64,000 bases of DNA from Zygnema cylindricum (GCA_037447655.1 JBBHKE010002698.1:532999-596998), one strand, 5' to 3'. Counted from the first letter of the stretch, positions 26,382-37,478 are shown. The notes: generated from the letters alone by a model not told the origin. Numbers and translations: made by a program.

Positions 26382-26594
26382 AGAACAGCACCAAGTAGTC
26401 CCAGACGGCCACGTGGCGCCTGATAGAAGCGTCTGCATGTATGCGTTGAGCGAATCTCCGGTATAATATATGTTCTAAAAGTGCGGACATCTAAAAGTGC
26501 GGACCATCTAAAAGTGCGGACATCTCGAAGTGCAAACATTTGAGTACGCGGCTGCAAGGCCGTGATTAGGGGGGGAATTCCATGCCATAACATA

Positions 26595-27772
26595 CACCGT
26601 GAATCGCTATTAGCGCAGTGTACGCTAATTCCGTCCCGCTTTTTTTATTCTTTATTCTCCAATAGCGTAGCTTATTCTATTTTTTTCTGTACGCCATTTA
26701 GGGTCATTTTCCAAGTACACCGCGAATCGTAATTAGAGTAAATTACTCTAATTCGGTCGCTCGAAATTTCGACTCTATGACATCAAATAGAGTAAACGAT
26801 TCTATTTTTTTCATTATTCTAATTTAGGTGAAGTTTAATTAGCGTAGAAAATTGTAATATAGGTTCGTTTTAAATAGTGGGGAGTACGGACGACGTTCGA
26901 CCGTGCAAAATTGTATTTTTTTAAGTAAAAAGGTACAAATAATGATTTAATAGAATCGCGCTCGCATGTGAAATCGCGCTAAACGAAAAATTAATCACAT
27001 CGAAAAAAAGCCGTTCGCATAACTCTCGTCCGTCGACAGCATCGTCGTCTGTGTGAACATTAGCTGACATTCAGCGCGACAAATAATACTAACGTCATAA
27101 TGACGTCAAAACTATACGGACTGACAGATTTTGTACATCTACGTAATTTAGTGTTCATAATTTCAACGCGGATATTTATTGCCGACATAACCCAATATAG
27201 AGTACTTAAATAAATTAGAGTAAACTTCCTCTGTGAAAAAGTTATATCACATAAATTAGAGTCCATTACTCTAATTTTTTTTTTTTGTTTTTTTACTCTA
27301 ATTTTTTCATTACTCTAATTACGATTCGCGGTGTACCGTACAAAATGGAAGTATGTCATCTTTTAAATAGTGTGGTGTACGATCAGATAAGACCGTACAA
27401 AACCGTACCTTTTTAAGTGAAAAAGTACAATTCATTATGTTTAGTAGCCGCGGACGCATGAGAATGTGCAGTCTAAAAAGGGGATCAAATCGGGTTGTCA
27501 AATATCACGTTCGCATATATTCGACCAACAACCACGTTTCGACAGTGTGAACGTACAATTTGTGTACGATTTGTCACATTTTGTAAAAATACCTATATGA
27601 GTGTAAGCATGTTTGCGACCGACATTTACATTTTTCAAAGACCTAAATTATAATTATTAAACAATTAGAATGTATGTTTTTTTTCAAAATTTTAAAATTA
27701 TTGATTAGCGTAAACCACAGTAATTATTCATATACGCTAAAGAAACTTCCACGCTAATAGCGATTGGCAGTG
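26595..27772. mobile_element. TA-flanked MITE, family A, interrupted by a family B copy
   Basis: Ends CACCGTGAATCGCTATTAGC and the near complement (GCTAATAGCGATTGGCAGTG), flanked by TA on both sides (26593-26594 and 27773-27774). A 617 bp compact relative is at 36942-37158. TA flanks suggest Tc1/mariner-like integration, but the superfamily is unproven. It is split by the element at 26718-27333. Removing that element rejoins the flanks as a continuous sequence around one TA. Confidence 0.8.
26718..27333. mobile_element. TA-flanked MITE, family B, 616 bp, nested
   Basis: Ends CACCGCGAATCGTAATTAGA and its complement, flanked by TA (26716-26717 and 27334-27335). The same family at 31679-32295 is 617 bp and nearly collinear. 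Many ACTCTAAT/ATTAGAGT words lie near both ends. No transposase ORF. Confidence 0.88.
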
Positions 27773-27782
27773 TACTGTACTG

Positions 27783-28175
27783 TAGTGTTGTGTATTGGTA
27801 GGGTTTTGCCGATAACCGATATGTCCCTTATTCGGCTTACCGATAATCGATATATTGGCACGATATATTGGTACCGGTGTTATAACTATCGGCGATAATT
27901 GTAATTTTTTCCATACATATATACGGATAGTTGTCCGTACTAAATTCACGTTATATAGAGCACGTAACAGATTGTCATACGGGGCATGCTACCCTATATA
28001 CGATAAAGGAATACAATACAATAAATTATAAACCCTACTATTACATACCGTACAATATTTATTTTACTTACCGTTTTGTTGGTCTCGGAGCGGTATATCG
28101 GCACCCTCTCACCGTTCGATAACCGATAACTATCGATATCGGTTCATTGCGATTTCTTGACAATACGGAGCACTA
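27783..28175. mobile_element. hAT-type end fragment with CGATATATTGG-rich interior
   Basis: Left end TAGTGTTGTGTATTGG, with a right end that only weakly resembles the complement (AATACGGAGCACTA). The interior has repeated CCGATA / TATCGG words. No 8 bp duplication was found, so it is probably decayed. The family B MITE to its right appears inserted at the TA of its last bases. Confidence 0.55.
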
Positions 28176-29980
28176 CACCGCGAATCGTAATTAGAGTAAT
28201 GAAAAAATTAGAGTAAAATAGCCAAGGAAAATAATTATAGTAATGTATTCTAATTTACGTGATTGAACTTTTTCACAAAGGAAGTTTAGGGTGGCGTTCC
28301 ATCAGACGACAAATGAGGTTGTTTACAGAAATCCGGACCTATCCATACTATTCCGTACCTCTTATTTTGTTTTTATACACGGACAACATTACAACGAATC
28401 TTGCCAATATTCTCCAAAGTTATGGGAGGTAACAATGACCGTTGGATGTTTTTTCGCGAAGCATTCGCTTTGAAAGTTTTTGTAAATGGTGATGTACCTC
28501 GAGGAGGTACATCACCATTTACAAAAAAAATTGAGTCACGACGTGTTGGATAATGAATGTGCGTGTCACGACGGCAAACCAACGGAAATCGAAAAATTTC
28601 GCACATGATATATGCATTAAAAAATTCAACGAAAATCACGAAAGTGATCTCGTAACGAGCTTTCGTCGCGCTATTTTTGTTACCGACCATTATGTGTGGA
28701 AGCGCTCAGTCGTCACGCGAAAAAGCATAAACCCTAAAAATAACGAGCAAGCATCTGATAGCCTATGCCCACCGGAGCATTTGTAATTTTTTGCCCATTC
28801 CGATGATTTTCCGAAAACTCATCGGAAAACGGGTCTAGTTCACACCAAAATTTTGGCACGTAACTCCGATTGAAGGTGATTTGTGACACTTTGCATGCTT
28901 TGACTTCATGAAACAAAGGCGCGAAAACAAACGTGCAGATTTTCAAACTTACTCCTTTCAGCACTTGCCTGCAGCTTTTTCGCGCGAGTACAATGAAGTA
29001 GCTGTTCGGATGTTTTTTTCCTACGTCAACTTTTCGGGTTACCGTTGGCCTGTTTCACAAAAAGACGCAACTTTTACCCTACTTCAATATCCGACAATAT
29101 TTTGAGGAAGTTCGTTTGTACGGTTTTCCGAAAACTTCCGAAATCTACAAAGTCGGTGCTCGGAAAGCCACACATTATTCGAACGTCCGTCTGCTGCGGA
29201 AGTGATTTTTTTTCCAGTGAGAATAGGCTATGATAAGCGTTTGCAAAGAGTACAAAATGTGTGTGGTACGATGCCCTGGTCCGCACGTACATGGTATGCA
29301 AATGACGATTTCAAGTTGAAGTTGGTCGGTATAAAAAATATTTGACGATTTTCAATATACGAACTTATCTTACGTGGTAGCACTCATTTTTTAGCACGTG
29401 GATTACAGACGCTGCACGCTAAAGAACAGCATTAAAAGTGTAGCATTTTGTAATGGTGTTCGTACGATTACATAATTTGTTGATGGAACGCCACCCTTAC
29501 TCTAATTTATTTAAGTACTCCATATTGGGGTATATCAACAAAAATTATCCGCGCTGAAATTATGAACACTAAATTACGTAGATTTACAAAATCTGTCAGT
29601 CCGTATGGTTTTGACGTCATTATGTACTATTTGTCGCGCTGAATGTCAGTTAATGTTCACACTGACGACGATGCTGTCGACGGACGAGAGTTATACGAAC
29701 GACTTTTTTTTCAAGGTGATTTATTTTTTGTTTAGTGCGATTTCACGTGCGAGCGCGATTTTATTAAATCATTATTTGTACCTTTTTACCTATAAAAGTA
29801 TAATTTTGCATGGTCGAACGTCGTCCGTACTCTATTCTATTTAAAACAAGCCTATATTATAATTTGTTATGCTAATTAAACCTTACCTTAAATTATAATC
29901 ATTTACTTTATTTAAGGTGAAAGAGTCGAAATTTAGGGCGACCGAATTAGCGTTATTTACTCTAATTACGATTTGAGGTG
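28176..29980. mobile_element. Family B MITE in inverted orientation, split by a Harbinger-type element
   Basis: Left end CACCGCGAATCGTAATTAGA, right end a near complement ending GAGGTG, TA on both sides. The parts left and right of the inner element align, reversed, with the right and left parts of the copy at 26718-27333. That leaves about 600 bp of family B plus the 1208 bp insertion. Confidence 0.85.
28289..29496. mobile_element. Harbinger-type element, 1208 bp, TSD TTA, with internal palindrome
   Basis: Perfect 16 bp inverted ends GGGTGGCGTTCCATCA, flanked by TTA (28286-28288 and 29497-29499). The family B sequence it interrupts reads through after removing it. At 28477-28500 and 28504-28527 it has a 24 bp perfect inverted repeat with a 3 nt spacer. 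It follows CGTTGGATG and GCGAAGCA words shared with the element at 34297. No transposase frame. Confidence 0.92.
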
Positions 29981-30104
29981 TACATAATATTATATGCTTG
30001 TAATGTTGTATGACAGTTTCATAGCGCACATTGCCGTGCGTTTTTTATTTCGTAAGTCAGTAAAGTCGTTCTAGGTCATGGAGTTGAGTTCAGTTCGTAT
30101 TTAC

Positions 30105-30646
30105 TAGTGTTGTGTATCGGTAAGGATTTGCCGATAACCGAAATGGGCCTGTTTTTGGGTTGCTGATAATCGATATATTGGTACGATATATCGCTATCGG
30201 TGTAATCACCGATAATTAACCGATATTATCGGTTGTTGATTAGTGATAACACCTATAACGATAACTATCGACGATAATTGTAGGCAAAGGTCGCAAAAGT
30301 CAAAAAAATTCATACCCGAAACTGACCGTTTATATTTTCAAAATCTGAGTAACCGACGCCCGACCGAGTTTTGTCACGCTCCAAAATTGTTAACCGTTAA
30401 CCGACCGTCGTTTACGAAAAAAAAAAATAACCGAAACTCAATTTCAAGCGACTAACCGTGCCCCCCGTAACCGAAAAAGTACAAAATTAACCAATGAACG
30501 ACATATGAAAGCCAATAACAATGATTTGTCGCGTTCCCTAAGATTTGCGAAATAAATAATGTACTACCGTGTCAGATTTGCGACGCTTTGTCGCATTCCC
30601 TATGATTTGCGAAATGAACCGTGTTAGATTTTGCGTGGCTAATCAA
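30105..30646. mobile_element. Composite hAT relic: outer TAGTGTTG end, inner CAAAGGTCGC hAT
   Basis: The outer element starts TAGTGTTGTGTATCGG at 30105. At 30285 a second hAT type begins (CAAAGGTCGCAAAAGTC), preceded by ATTGTAGG (30277-30284), the same 8 bp target that flanks the complete copy at 32758-33563. The inner element is interrupted at 30647 by a third hAT element; its sequence resumes at 31431 and is lost near 31480. The outer right end was not found. Confidence 0.75.
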
Positions 30647-31430
30647 TAGTGTTGTGTATCGGTAAAAAACCTATCGCGATAGCACCGATACCGATAGTTA
30701 TCGGTTATCGAACGGTCAGAGGTCCCAATATATCGGTCTGGAACCAACAAATTCCATATCGGCGATAACTTTTTAAAAATATAGTATGCATACAGTAGTA
30801 CTATATAGCATACTGTATTATATTATTTTCATTCTATAGCGTGGAATGCCATGTATAAGAATCTGTTCCGCGTATCTATTTAACTGAAAATTTTTACGGA
30901 CAGCGCTACACATAAACGTAGACAATATAAGTTAGTACTTTATTGTTATAAAACTATACTATCGAAACAAAAAAAATAAAATGGAGAGTAAAATTTATGA
31001 ATCAAACTTTTTCCAAAAAAAGACGAACAGACTGAAAGAAGCAGACGAACAGACCTGTCAGAGTGCCGCCATTTCCTGACGCCATATTTTGAAAATTTTG
31101 GCAGCAAGAATTTTGAAAACCCCCTTAAATTAGGAATAATGATGGAAAAATCGCGATTTTTACCGGAATCGGGAGTAAGGGGGTCCGCTGCGCGTCCGGG
31201 GAATACGATGTACAGTTGCGTGTAGAGACCGTACATTTATCTGTACGGTCCGTACAGTTATCGCAGATAGTTATCGTTATCGGCATTATTGCCGATAAGT
31301 ACCCGACATTATCGGCTACTTAACGGCGATAAGACCGATGTCGATATATCGTACCAATATATCGATTATCGGGAACCCGACAAAAGGTCCATATCGGTTA
31401 TCGGTAAATCCTTACCGATACACAACACTA
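30647..31430. mobile_element. hAT-type element, 784 bp, nested
   Basis: Ends TAGTGTTGTGTATCGGTAA and its near-perfect complement. Flanks CTAATCAA (30639-30646) and CTAATCAT (31431-31438) match in 7 of 8 positions. The other copies of the host element at about 33313 and 38034 show the uninterrupted site CTAATCATGATGT, a direct empty-site control. The interior includes an AT-rich segment and words shared with 35040-35150 and 36800-37440. Confidence 0.92.
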
Positions 31431-31438
31431 CTAATCAT

Positions 31439-31678
31439 GATGTTACGTACTTCCACGATACCAAAGAGTACAAAGTATTATGACGTTTTCACTACGCGGT
31501 TTGTAAAAACGCATTCTGTCAAAACGTACATTTTCACGTCATTATGACGTTTGCACTACGCAGTTTGTGAAAACGCAGGTACATCATAACGGCATGTATC
31601 AAATATTTTTTTGTACATTTCAGTTAATACGGTACAGTTCTGTACGTTAGCCACACTATTTAAAATGGAACTATACTA
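31439..31678. other. Unassigned flank between elements
   Basis: The first 40 bases continue the broken CAAAGGTCGC hAT. The rest has repeated TTTTCACTACGC / TTTGCACTACGC words and a short GTACA-rich tail. No gene. Confidence 0.5.
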
Positions 31679-32295
31679 GACCGCGAATCGTAATTAGAGT
31701 AAATTACTCTAATTCGGTCGCTCGAAATTTCGACTCTATCACATCAAGTAGAGTAAACGATTCTAATTTTTTCATTATTCTAATTTAGTTAAGTTTAATA
31801 ATCGTAAAAAATTGTAATATAGGTTCGTTTTAAGTAGTGTGGAGTACGGAAGACGTTCGACCGTGCAAAATTGTACTTTTTAAAGTGAAAAGGTACAAAT
31901 ATTGATTTAATAAAATTGTGATTACACTTGAAATCGCACTAAACGAAAAATGAATCACATCAAAAAAAAGTCGTTCGCATAACTTTCGTCCGTCGACAGC
32001 ATCGTCGTCAGTGTGAACACTAACTAACATTCAGCGCAACAAATATTATTAGCGTCGTAACGACGTCAAAACTATACGGACTGACAAATTTTGTACGTCT
32101 ACGTAATTTAGTGTTTATAATTTCAGCGCGGAAATTTATTGCCGACATAACCCAATATATAGTACTTAAATAAATTAGAGTAAACTTCCTCTGTGAAAAA
32201 GTTATATCACATAAATTAGAGTTCATTACTCTAAATGTTTTTTTTTTATTTTTTTACTCTATTTTTTTTTATTACTCCAATTACGATTCGCGGTG
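31679..32295. mobile_element. TA-flanked MITE, family B, 617 bp
   Basis: Near-collinear copy of 26718-27333 in the same orientation. The left end is slightly changed (GACCGCGAATCG), the right end is CGATTCGCGGTG. TA precedes (31677-31678) and follows (32296-32297). Confidence 0.85.
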
Positions 32296-32296
32296 T

Positions 32297-32594
32297 AGAG
32301 TTGTTATCGCTGATTCAAAGAGTACCTTGAATAATGTAAAGAAAAATTTAGAGTTATTTACTCTTTTTAAGGTTTTTGGGTCAAAATTTGTGGTGACGGA
32401 ATTAGCGTTAATAACGCTAATTACGATTCGCGGTGTAGTGTAAATGGAAAATTATGATTAATAATACTATTTAATGCAAGGAGACGTGGCAGGTTATAGT
32501 CCACGTATTTAAATAATGTTGTTAGCGATATTTTGTGATTTTCGGCTATTAGTAGTAGCGACTTATTAATACTAATAATAATGAGTGGTGTAGT
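32297..32594. mobile_element. Two MITE end fragments in series
   Basis: Two further GGTGTA-type right ends follow the family B copy, the first at about 32437 (CGATTCGCGGTG) and the second at about 32594 (AATGAGTGGTG). Each is preceded by AT-rich sequence with ACTCTTTT / TTAGCGTTAATAACG words. No left ends were found. Confidence 0.5.
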
Positions 32595-32757
32595 GGTACA
32601 TCTCCCTTAGCAAAAAAAGGCCTGTTTTTGGGTTGCTGATAATCGATATATTGGTACGATATATCGCTATCGGTGTAATCACCGATAATTAACCGATATT
32701 ATCGGTTGTTGATTAGTGATAACACCTATAACGATAACTATCGACGATAATTGTAGG

Positions 32758-33563
32758 CAAAGGTCGCAAAAGTCAAAAAAATTCATACCCGAAACTGACC
32801 GTTTATATTTTCAAAATCTGAGTAACCGACGCCCGACCGAGTTTTGTCACGCTCCAAAATTGTTAACCGTTAACCGACCGTCGTTTACGAAAAAAAAAAA
32901 TAACCGAATCTTGATTTTTCGCGACCAACCGTGCCTACCCGTAACCGAAAAAGTACAAAATTAATCAATGTACAACGGCATAAGCCAATAATTACGATTT
33001 GTCGCGTTCCCTAAGATTTGCGAAATGGGTAGTGTTACTACCGTGTCAGACTTGCGACGCTTTGTCGAGTTCCCTAAGATTTGCGAAATGAATAGTGTAC
33101 TACTGTGTCAGATTTGCGTCGCTTTGTCGCGTTCCCTAAGATTTGCGAAATGAATATTGTACTACCGTGTCAGATTTGCGACGCTTTGTCGCGTTCCCTA
33201 AGATTTTCGAAATGAATAGTGTACTACCGTGTCAAATTTGCGACGCTTTGTCGCGTTCCCTTTGATTTGCGAAATAAATAGCTTACTCCAGTACCGTGTC
33301 AGATTTGCGACGCTAATCATGATGTCACGTACTTCCACGATTCCAAAGAGTACAAAGTACAAGAATGTTGGATTATAGGGACAGTACAAAATTTTCATTT
33401 TTTTTGGTTTTTTGGTTGACACCGACCGTTTTTTTTTTCCTGGTGAATCAACCGACCGTAACCGCCCGACCCCCAAAATTTGGCAACCGAATCCGTTCCG
33501 GATCCGGCGCGGGCGGTCGGTTAACGGTTGGTCACGGTTTCGATTGACCGTTTGCGACCTCTG
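32758..33563. mobile_element. hAT-type element (CAAAGGTCGC ends), 806 bp, TSD ATTGTAGG
   Basis: Left end CAAAGGTCGCAAAAGTC, right end TTTGCGACCTCTG. A perfect 8 bp TSD ATTGTAGG lies at 32750-32757 and 33564-33571. It contains about five copies of a 62 bp tandem repeat (about 32998-33310). The interior is rich in ACCGACCG words. No transposase ORF. Confidence 0.93.
32998..33312. repeat. 62 bp tandem repeat, about 5 copies
   Basis: Unit core GTCGCGTTCCCTAAGATTTG followed by CGAAATGAATAGTGTACTAC. Starts are spaced 63, 62, 62 and 62 bases. The same array is in the related element at 37479-38293 (about 37718-38035), so it is an ancestral part of this hAT family. Confidence 0.9.
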
Positions 33564-33597
33564 ATTGTAGGGACTGTCCAGATAAATGAACGACTAA

Positions 33598-34293
33598 GGG
33601 TGGACTTCCATTAGCGAAAAAGTGGGGTTTTTTACTGGAGGCCGTACCGTTTGGTACAGGTTCGTACAGAAATATATTTTTTTCAACGAAAACAACATTA
33701 CAGAAAATTGTCCAAGGTTGTAGGCGTAAATTAGGACCGTCGGATTTTAATTACACTTTATATCCGTGATGCCGCGTCACTAACCTACAGTTTTCTAAGA
33801 CCGTGCACAGTGAGGACAATTATCGAATACAGAACGTGTAAAAATAGGCCGCGTGGAAAAGCTAAAAAGAATCCACGATGAGCGCGCGTGTATGTGCGTA
33901 CACGTCGCAAGGGCCATGTGCCTTTCGCCAGTGTGGCTGCGAATCCGCCGAAATTATTCCGTCACGCTCCCTCCATCAAAGTTTGCCGCCGCCTTTTTGT
34001 CGTTGCGTTTTGAAATTTTGGGTAGTACATTTAATGCCCTCTGTACGAGTCATTAATTACCTCCGCTGGTTCAGATATTATCTCCACTGGTACAGATATT
34101 ACCTCCGCTCGTACAGATATTGCGTTCTGACATTGCATTCGAAGATTCTTTCCAGATTTTAAGCATCGAATATTAAATCACGTGTTACCAACCAGAATGA
34201 GCCACGCAGGTTTACAGACGCGACCTAATGGAAGGCACGCCCTTCAGTAAAAATTTCCGTACAATTACTGGGACGCCTAATGGAAGTCCACCC
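33598..34293. mobile_element. Harbinger-type MITE, 696 bp, TSD TAA
   Basis: Perfect 17 bp inverted ends GGGTGGACTTCCATTAG, flanked by TAA (33595-33597 and 34294-34296). The right TAA is also the left TAA of the next element. No coding sequence. Confidence 0.93.
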
Positions 34294-34296
34294 TAA

Positions 34297-35033
34297 GGGT
34301 ATGTTTCCATTAGACGAAAAGTGAGGTTTGCTACTGGACGCCGTACGTATTCGTACATCACCGTACATATCCGTACCATCATTTTTTTTTTGTAAGACGA
34401 AACATCGCTACTGGAAAGCTGTCGGGAAGCTCCAGTGATGTAGGAGTGATTCCTGACCGTTGGATGTTTCACTATTTTAGATCCGCGAAGCAATCGGGCA
34501 CATCATCTCGTGGGCCCCAACTCTCCTCGCGAGGAGAGTTGGGGCCCACGAGATAATTGCCATTGGTACACGTCAAAAAACAAATACATATCTACTTTGA
34601 TCAAGGGATCACAGGCGTGCACGTCGTACAGGCCATGTGCCGTCTGCCACGCAGGATGGATGTCAGGTTGAAAATATCCTCGCACGCTCCGTCTGACATC
34701 CACCGACATTCAAGGTTTTGCCGCGACCTTCAAAGTTTGCCTCGTCCTTTTGCCATTCCGTTTCCAAATTTCGATTTCTATATTCAAAGTCAAAATCTGG
34801 CCGAAAACTTTATGCACAAATCATTAACTACCTCCGGTCGTACAGATATTTGGTACAGATATCGTGTTTGTAGATTATTTTAAGATTTTTAGAATCTGGA
34901 TGTAACCTATGTGGCGCCAATCATAATTGAGGAATGTTTGTTACTGGCCCGACATAATGGAGCGGACTTCCAGTAAACGCTGTCAGTAGACTTGTCCGTA
35001 CATTTACTGGGACCGCCTAATGGAATGTTACCC
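34297..35033. mobile_element. Harbinger-type MITE, 737 bp, TSD TAA, with 50 bp perfect palindrome
   Basis: Ends GGGTATGTTTCCATTAG and GGGTAACATTCCATTAG (as complement), flanked by TAA (34294-34296 and 35034-35036). A spacer-free perfect palindrome, arms 34505-34529 and 34530-34554, is centred at CTCG|CGAG. It follows CGTTGGATG and GCGAAGCA words, as in the element at 28289. Confidence 0.93.
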
Positions 35034-35149
35034 TAATACGCTCAATTGTGCGTGTTATTCCCCGGACGCTCGGCGGACCCACTTCCCCCCGATTTCGGAA
35101 AAAAAATCGCGATTTTTTCTTCATTATTTCTAATTTAAGGGGGTTTTAC

Positions 35150-36795
35150 ATGGGTTCCACTCTCTTCTACCCGTCCAAAATGTCCTTTTGACTGTTTTTT
35201 TTTTCAAAGTTAGCTACGCCCTCATATGATTTCCAGTGTTTGTATATATTGGTTTTTTACTTTAATGCATTTTCAGTCCATTTTAGAAACGATCCGCAAT
35301 AAGGTCGGACAAAATAAATACATAATTTGAAATTTGGGCTTATATTAAAACAGGATTTTAGCCCTGCGATTCAATGCAGCACAAAATTTTAGCATTGGAT
35401 TTGAAAAACATAACTTAAGCATTATAATTTGGCTTAAATTATAACACTAAATCTTATAAATTAAATTCAGTGCAACACTGGTTTTAAGCACGCTTTAAAG
35501 CATTAAATTTAGTGCGATATCATCTTTTAAAGCATTGAATTTTATCACCATAATTAAACAATGAATTTCAACGTAGCAATGGATCGTGCACAAACAATGG
35601 ATTTCGACAATGGATTTCATCACCGCACCAAACTTGAAATTTAATACGTTTTTGCAGCTGTAAATGTAAGCATTGAAATTCAGCTCAACAATAAACTTTA
35701 GTGCAACACTCTATTGCAACGATAGGTTTACCCTTTGGAATTAAACATTGTATTTTAATGTACCACTGAATTTGCGCACTATATTTTAGCACTGGACATC
35801 AGCATTTAAATTTAGTGCAACATTGAATTTAAGTACTAAAATTTAGCACCGTAATTCAACTCTGAATTCTAGCACCAAGCTTTAGAATCTTCAATCCTAA
35901 ACTTCAGTGCAACACTAAATTTATAACTTTATAAGATGCTTTTAGCACTGGAATCCAATGCAGCAAAGTCTTTTAACAGTGAATTTGAACACAAAAAAGG
36001 TTTTAACACTAAATGTCAGCACTAAAATTCAACACTATATTTGGGCACTTGGTTTTTACACTGTATTTTAATACTCGACAATTTATTTTACCACTGAAAT
36101 TGAACACTTAAGTTTTGTCGTGAGATTTATCACTGGTTTTCTCTTATTCAACATTGAATTCCAAAACTGAATTTCAGCACAACACTATATTTCGACACTG
36201 AATCTTAGCACTTTATTTCAGCTCTAAAATTCAGTGCGTACTGTTTTCTAGGTCTGAATTTGAGCGCTGAACGGTCAACACTAAATTTAAGCACTTTATT
36301 AATTATAAATTTCTTTATTAATTTTATAAAATTTCTTTATTTTTTATTAAGTACTTATTACTTAAGCACTGAATATAGAGCACTGAAATTCATCATAGCA
36401 CCCAGCACTGAACTTTTCCACCGAAATTCAATACAGTATTTTAGTGTAGCACTGGTTTGGCGGTGCATTTTAGCAATGAAATTTAGTGCGACACTTACCA
36501 CTCAGATTCAAAACTAAATTTTAGTGTAGGGATTCTAGCACAAGAGTTACTATCATGGAAATTTAGTGCACATTGAATTCTATCACTATAATTTACTGCA
36601 AAAATGCGACATTATATTTCAACACTAAATTCCGAATTCAAAATTTTGAATCTCCTCTACCTCTTCACCAAAAATTATATGTATCTTATCCTCCTCTCCT
36701 CCTACAATGTTGCTTTATTTTGATAATCAATAAGATGAATAAATAAAGATTTTTACTATTTTTTAAAAACCAAATATTTACTCAAATAAGTGCCT
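35150..36795. repeat. AT-rich degenerate periodic repeat, about 1.6 kb
   Basis: Inserted relative to the sibling hAT copy, between GGGGGTTTT and CTGAATTTTCAAAA. From about 35330 to 36640 it is built of short diverged units alternating (A)GCACTGAATTT, AACACTAAATTT and TTTAGTGCAACA on both strands. There is no fixed period, and there are no TIRs or ORF beyond chance. Confidence 0.75.
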
Positions 36796-36941
36796 CTGAA
36801 TTTTCAAAAGATGGTGGCAATAGGTTGCAGTAAATGGCGGCAGTCTGACAGATGTGTTCGTCTGCTCTGTTCGTCTGTACGTCTGTTTAAAAAAAAATGA
36901 TTTAAAAAGCTACAATGTAATTTATTTTTTCCGTTTCGCTA

Positions 36942-37158
36942 CACCGCCAATCGTTATTAGCGTTGTGTACGCTAATTCCGTCCCGCTTTTTTTATTTTTA
37001 TGCTCAAATAGAATTATCCACACTATTTAAAAAAAAAACCTAATTCTTAATTAGAATAGACGATTTCTTCGAAAATTTCCAAATTCCCAATTAGCGTAAA
37101 CAACACTAATTATTCGTATACGCTAAAAAAACTTACACGCTAATAACGATTGGCGGTG
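36942..37158. mobile_element. TA-flanked MITE, family A, 217 bp
   Basis: Near-perfect 24 bp inverted ends starting CACCGCCAATCGTTATTAGC, with TA on both sides (36940-36941 and 37159-37160). It shares TGTACGCTAATTCCGTCCC with the larger family A copy at 26595. Fully palindromic ends and small size make it a typical MITE. Confidence 0.92.
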
Positions 37159-37478
37159 TACTATACTTTGAAAATTATTAAGTATTGTTTTAAATTTGTC
37201 GACGTTTATATGCTGCACTGTCCGTAATAACTTTTTGTTAAACAGATACGGAACAGATTCATTATACATGGCATGCCACGCTATATAGAGTCAATAATAT
37301 AATATAGTATGTTATATAGTACTATTGTATGCATACTATATTTTTTTTGTCATTGATATGGAATTTGTTGGTCTCTCACCGATATATCGTGACCTCACAC
37401 CGTTCGATAACCGATATCTATCGGTATCGGTGTTATCACGATAATTTTTTTACCGATACACAACACTAGGATTTACAT

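Larger units (their letters stand above)
32619..37468. mobile_element. Large composite hAT element hosting at least five insertions
   Basis: The right end (CCGATACACAACACTA at 37468) and the blocks at 32619-32757, 33572-33594, 35037-35150 and 36795-37440 align, reversed where needed, with the hAT copies at 30105 and 30647. The first ~40 bp of the left end are missing, so no TSD can be checked. Insertions inside it: a CAAAGGTCGC hAT, two Harbinger-type MITEs, a 1.6 kb AT-rich repeat block and a 217 bp TA-flanked MITE. Block 32619-32912 is nearly identical to 30146-30440, including the inner insertion site. Confidence 0.75.

Noticed and set aside
25928-26383. A 151-codon plus frame
   Set aside because: Antisense shadow of exon 1 of the TPR-like gene, whose Glu-rich tract gives Ser/Leu/Pro on the other strand.
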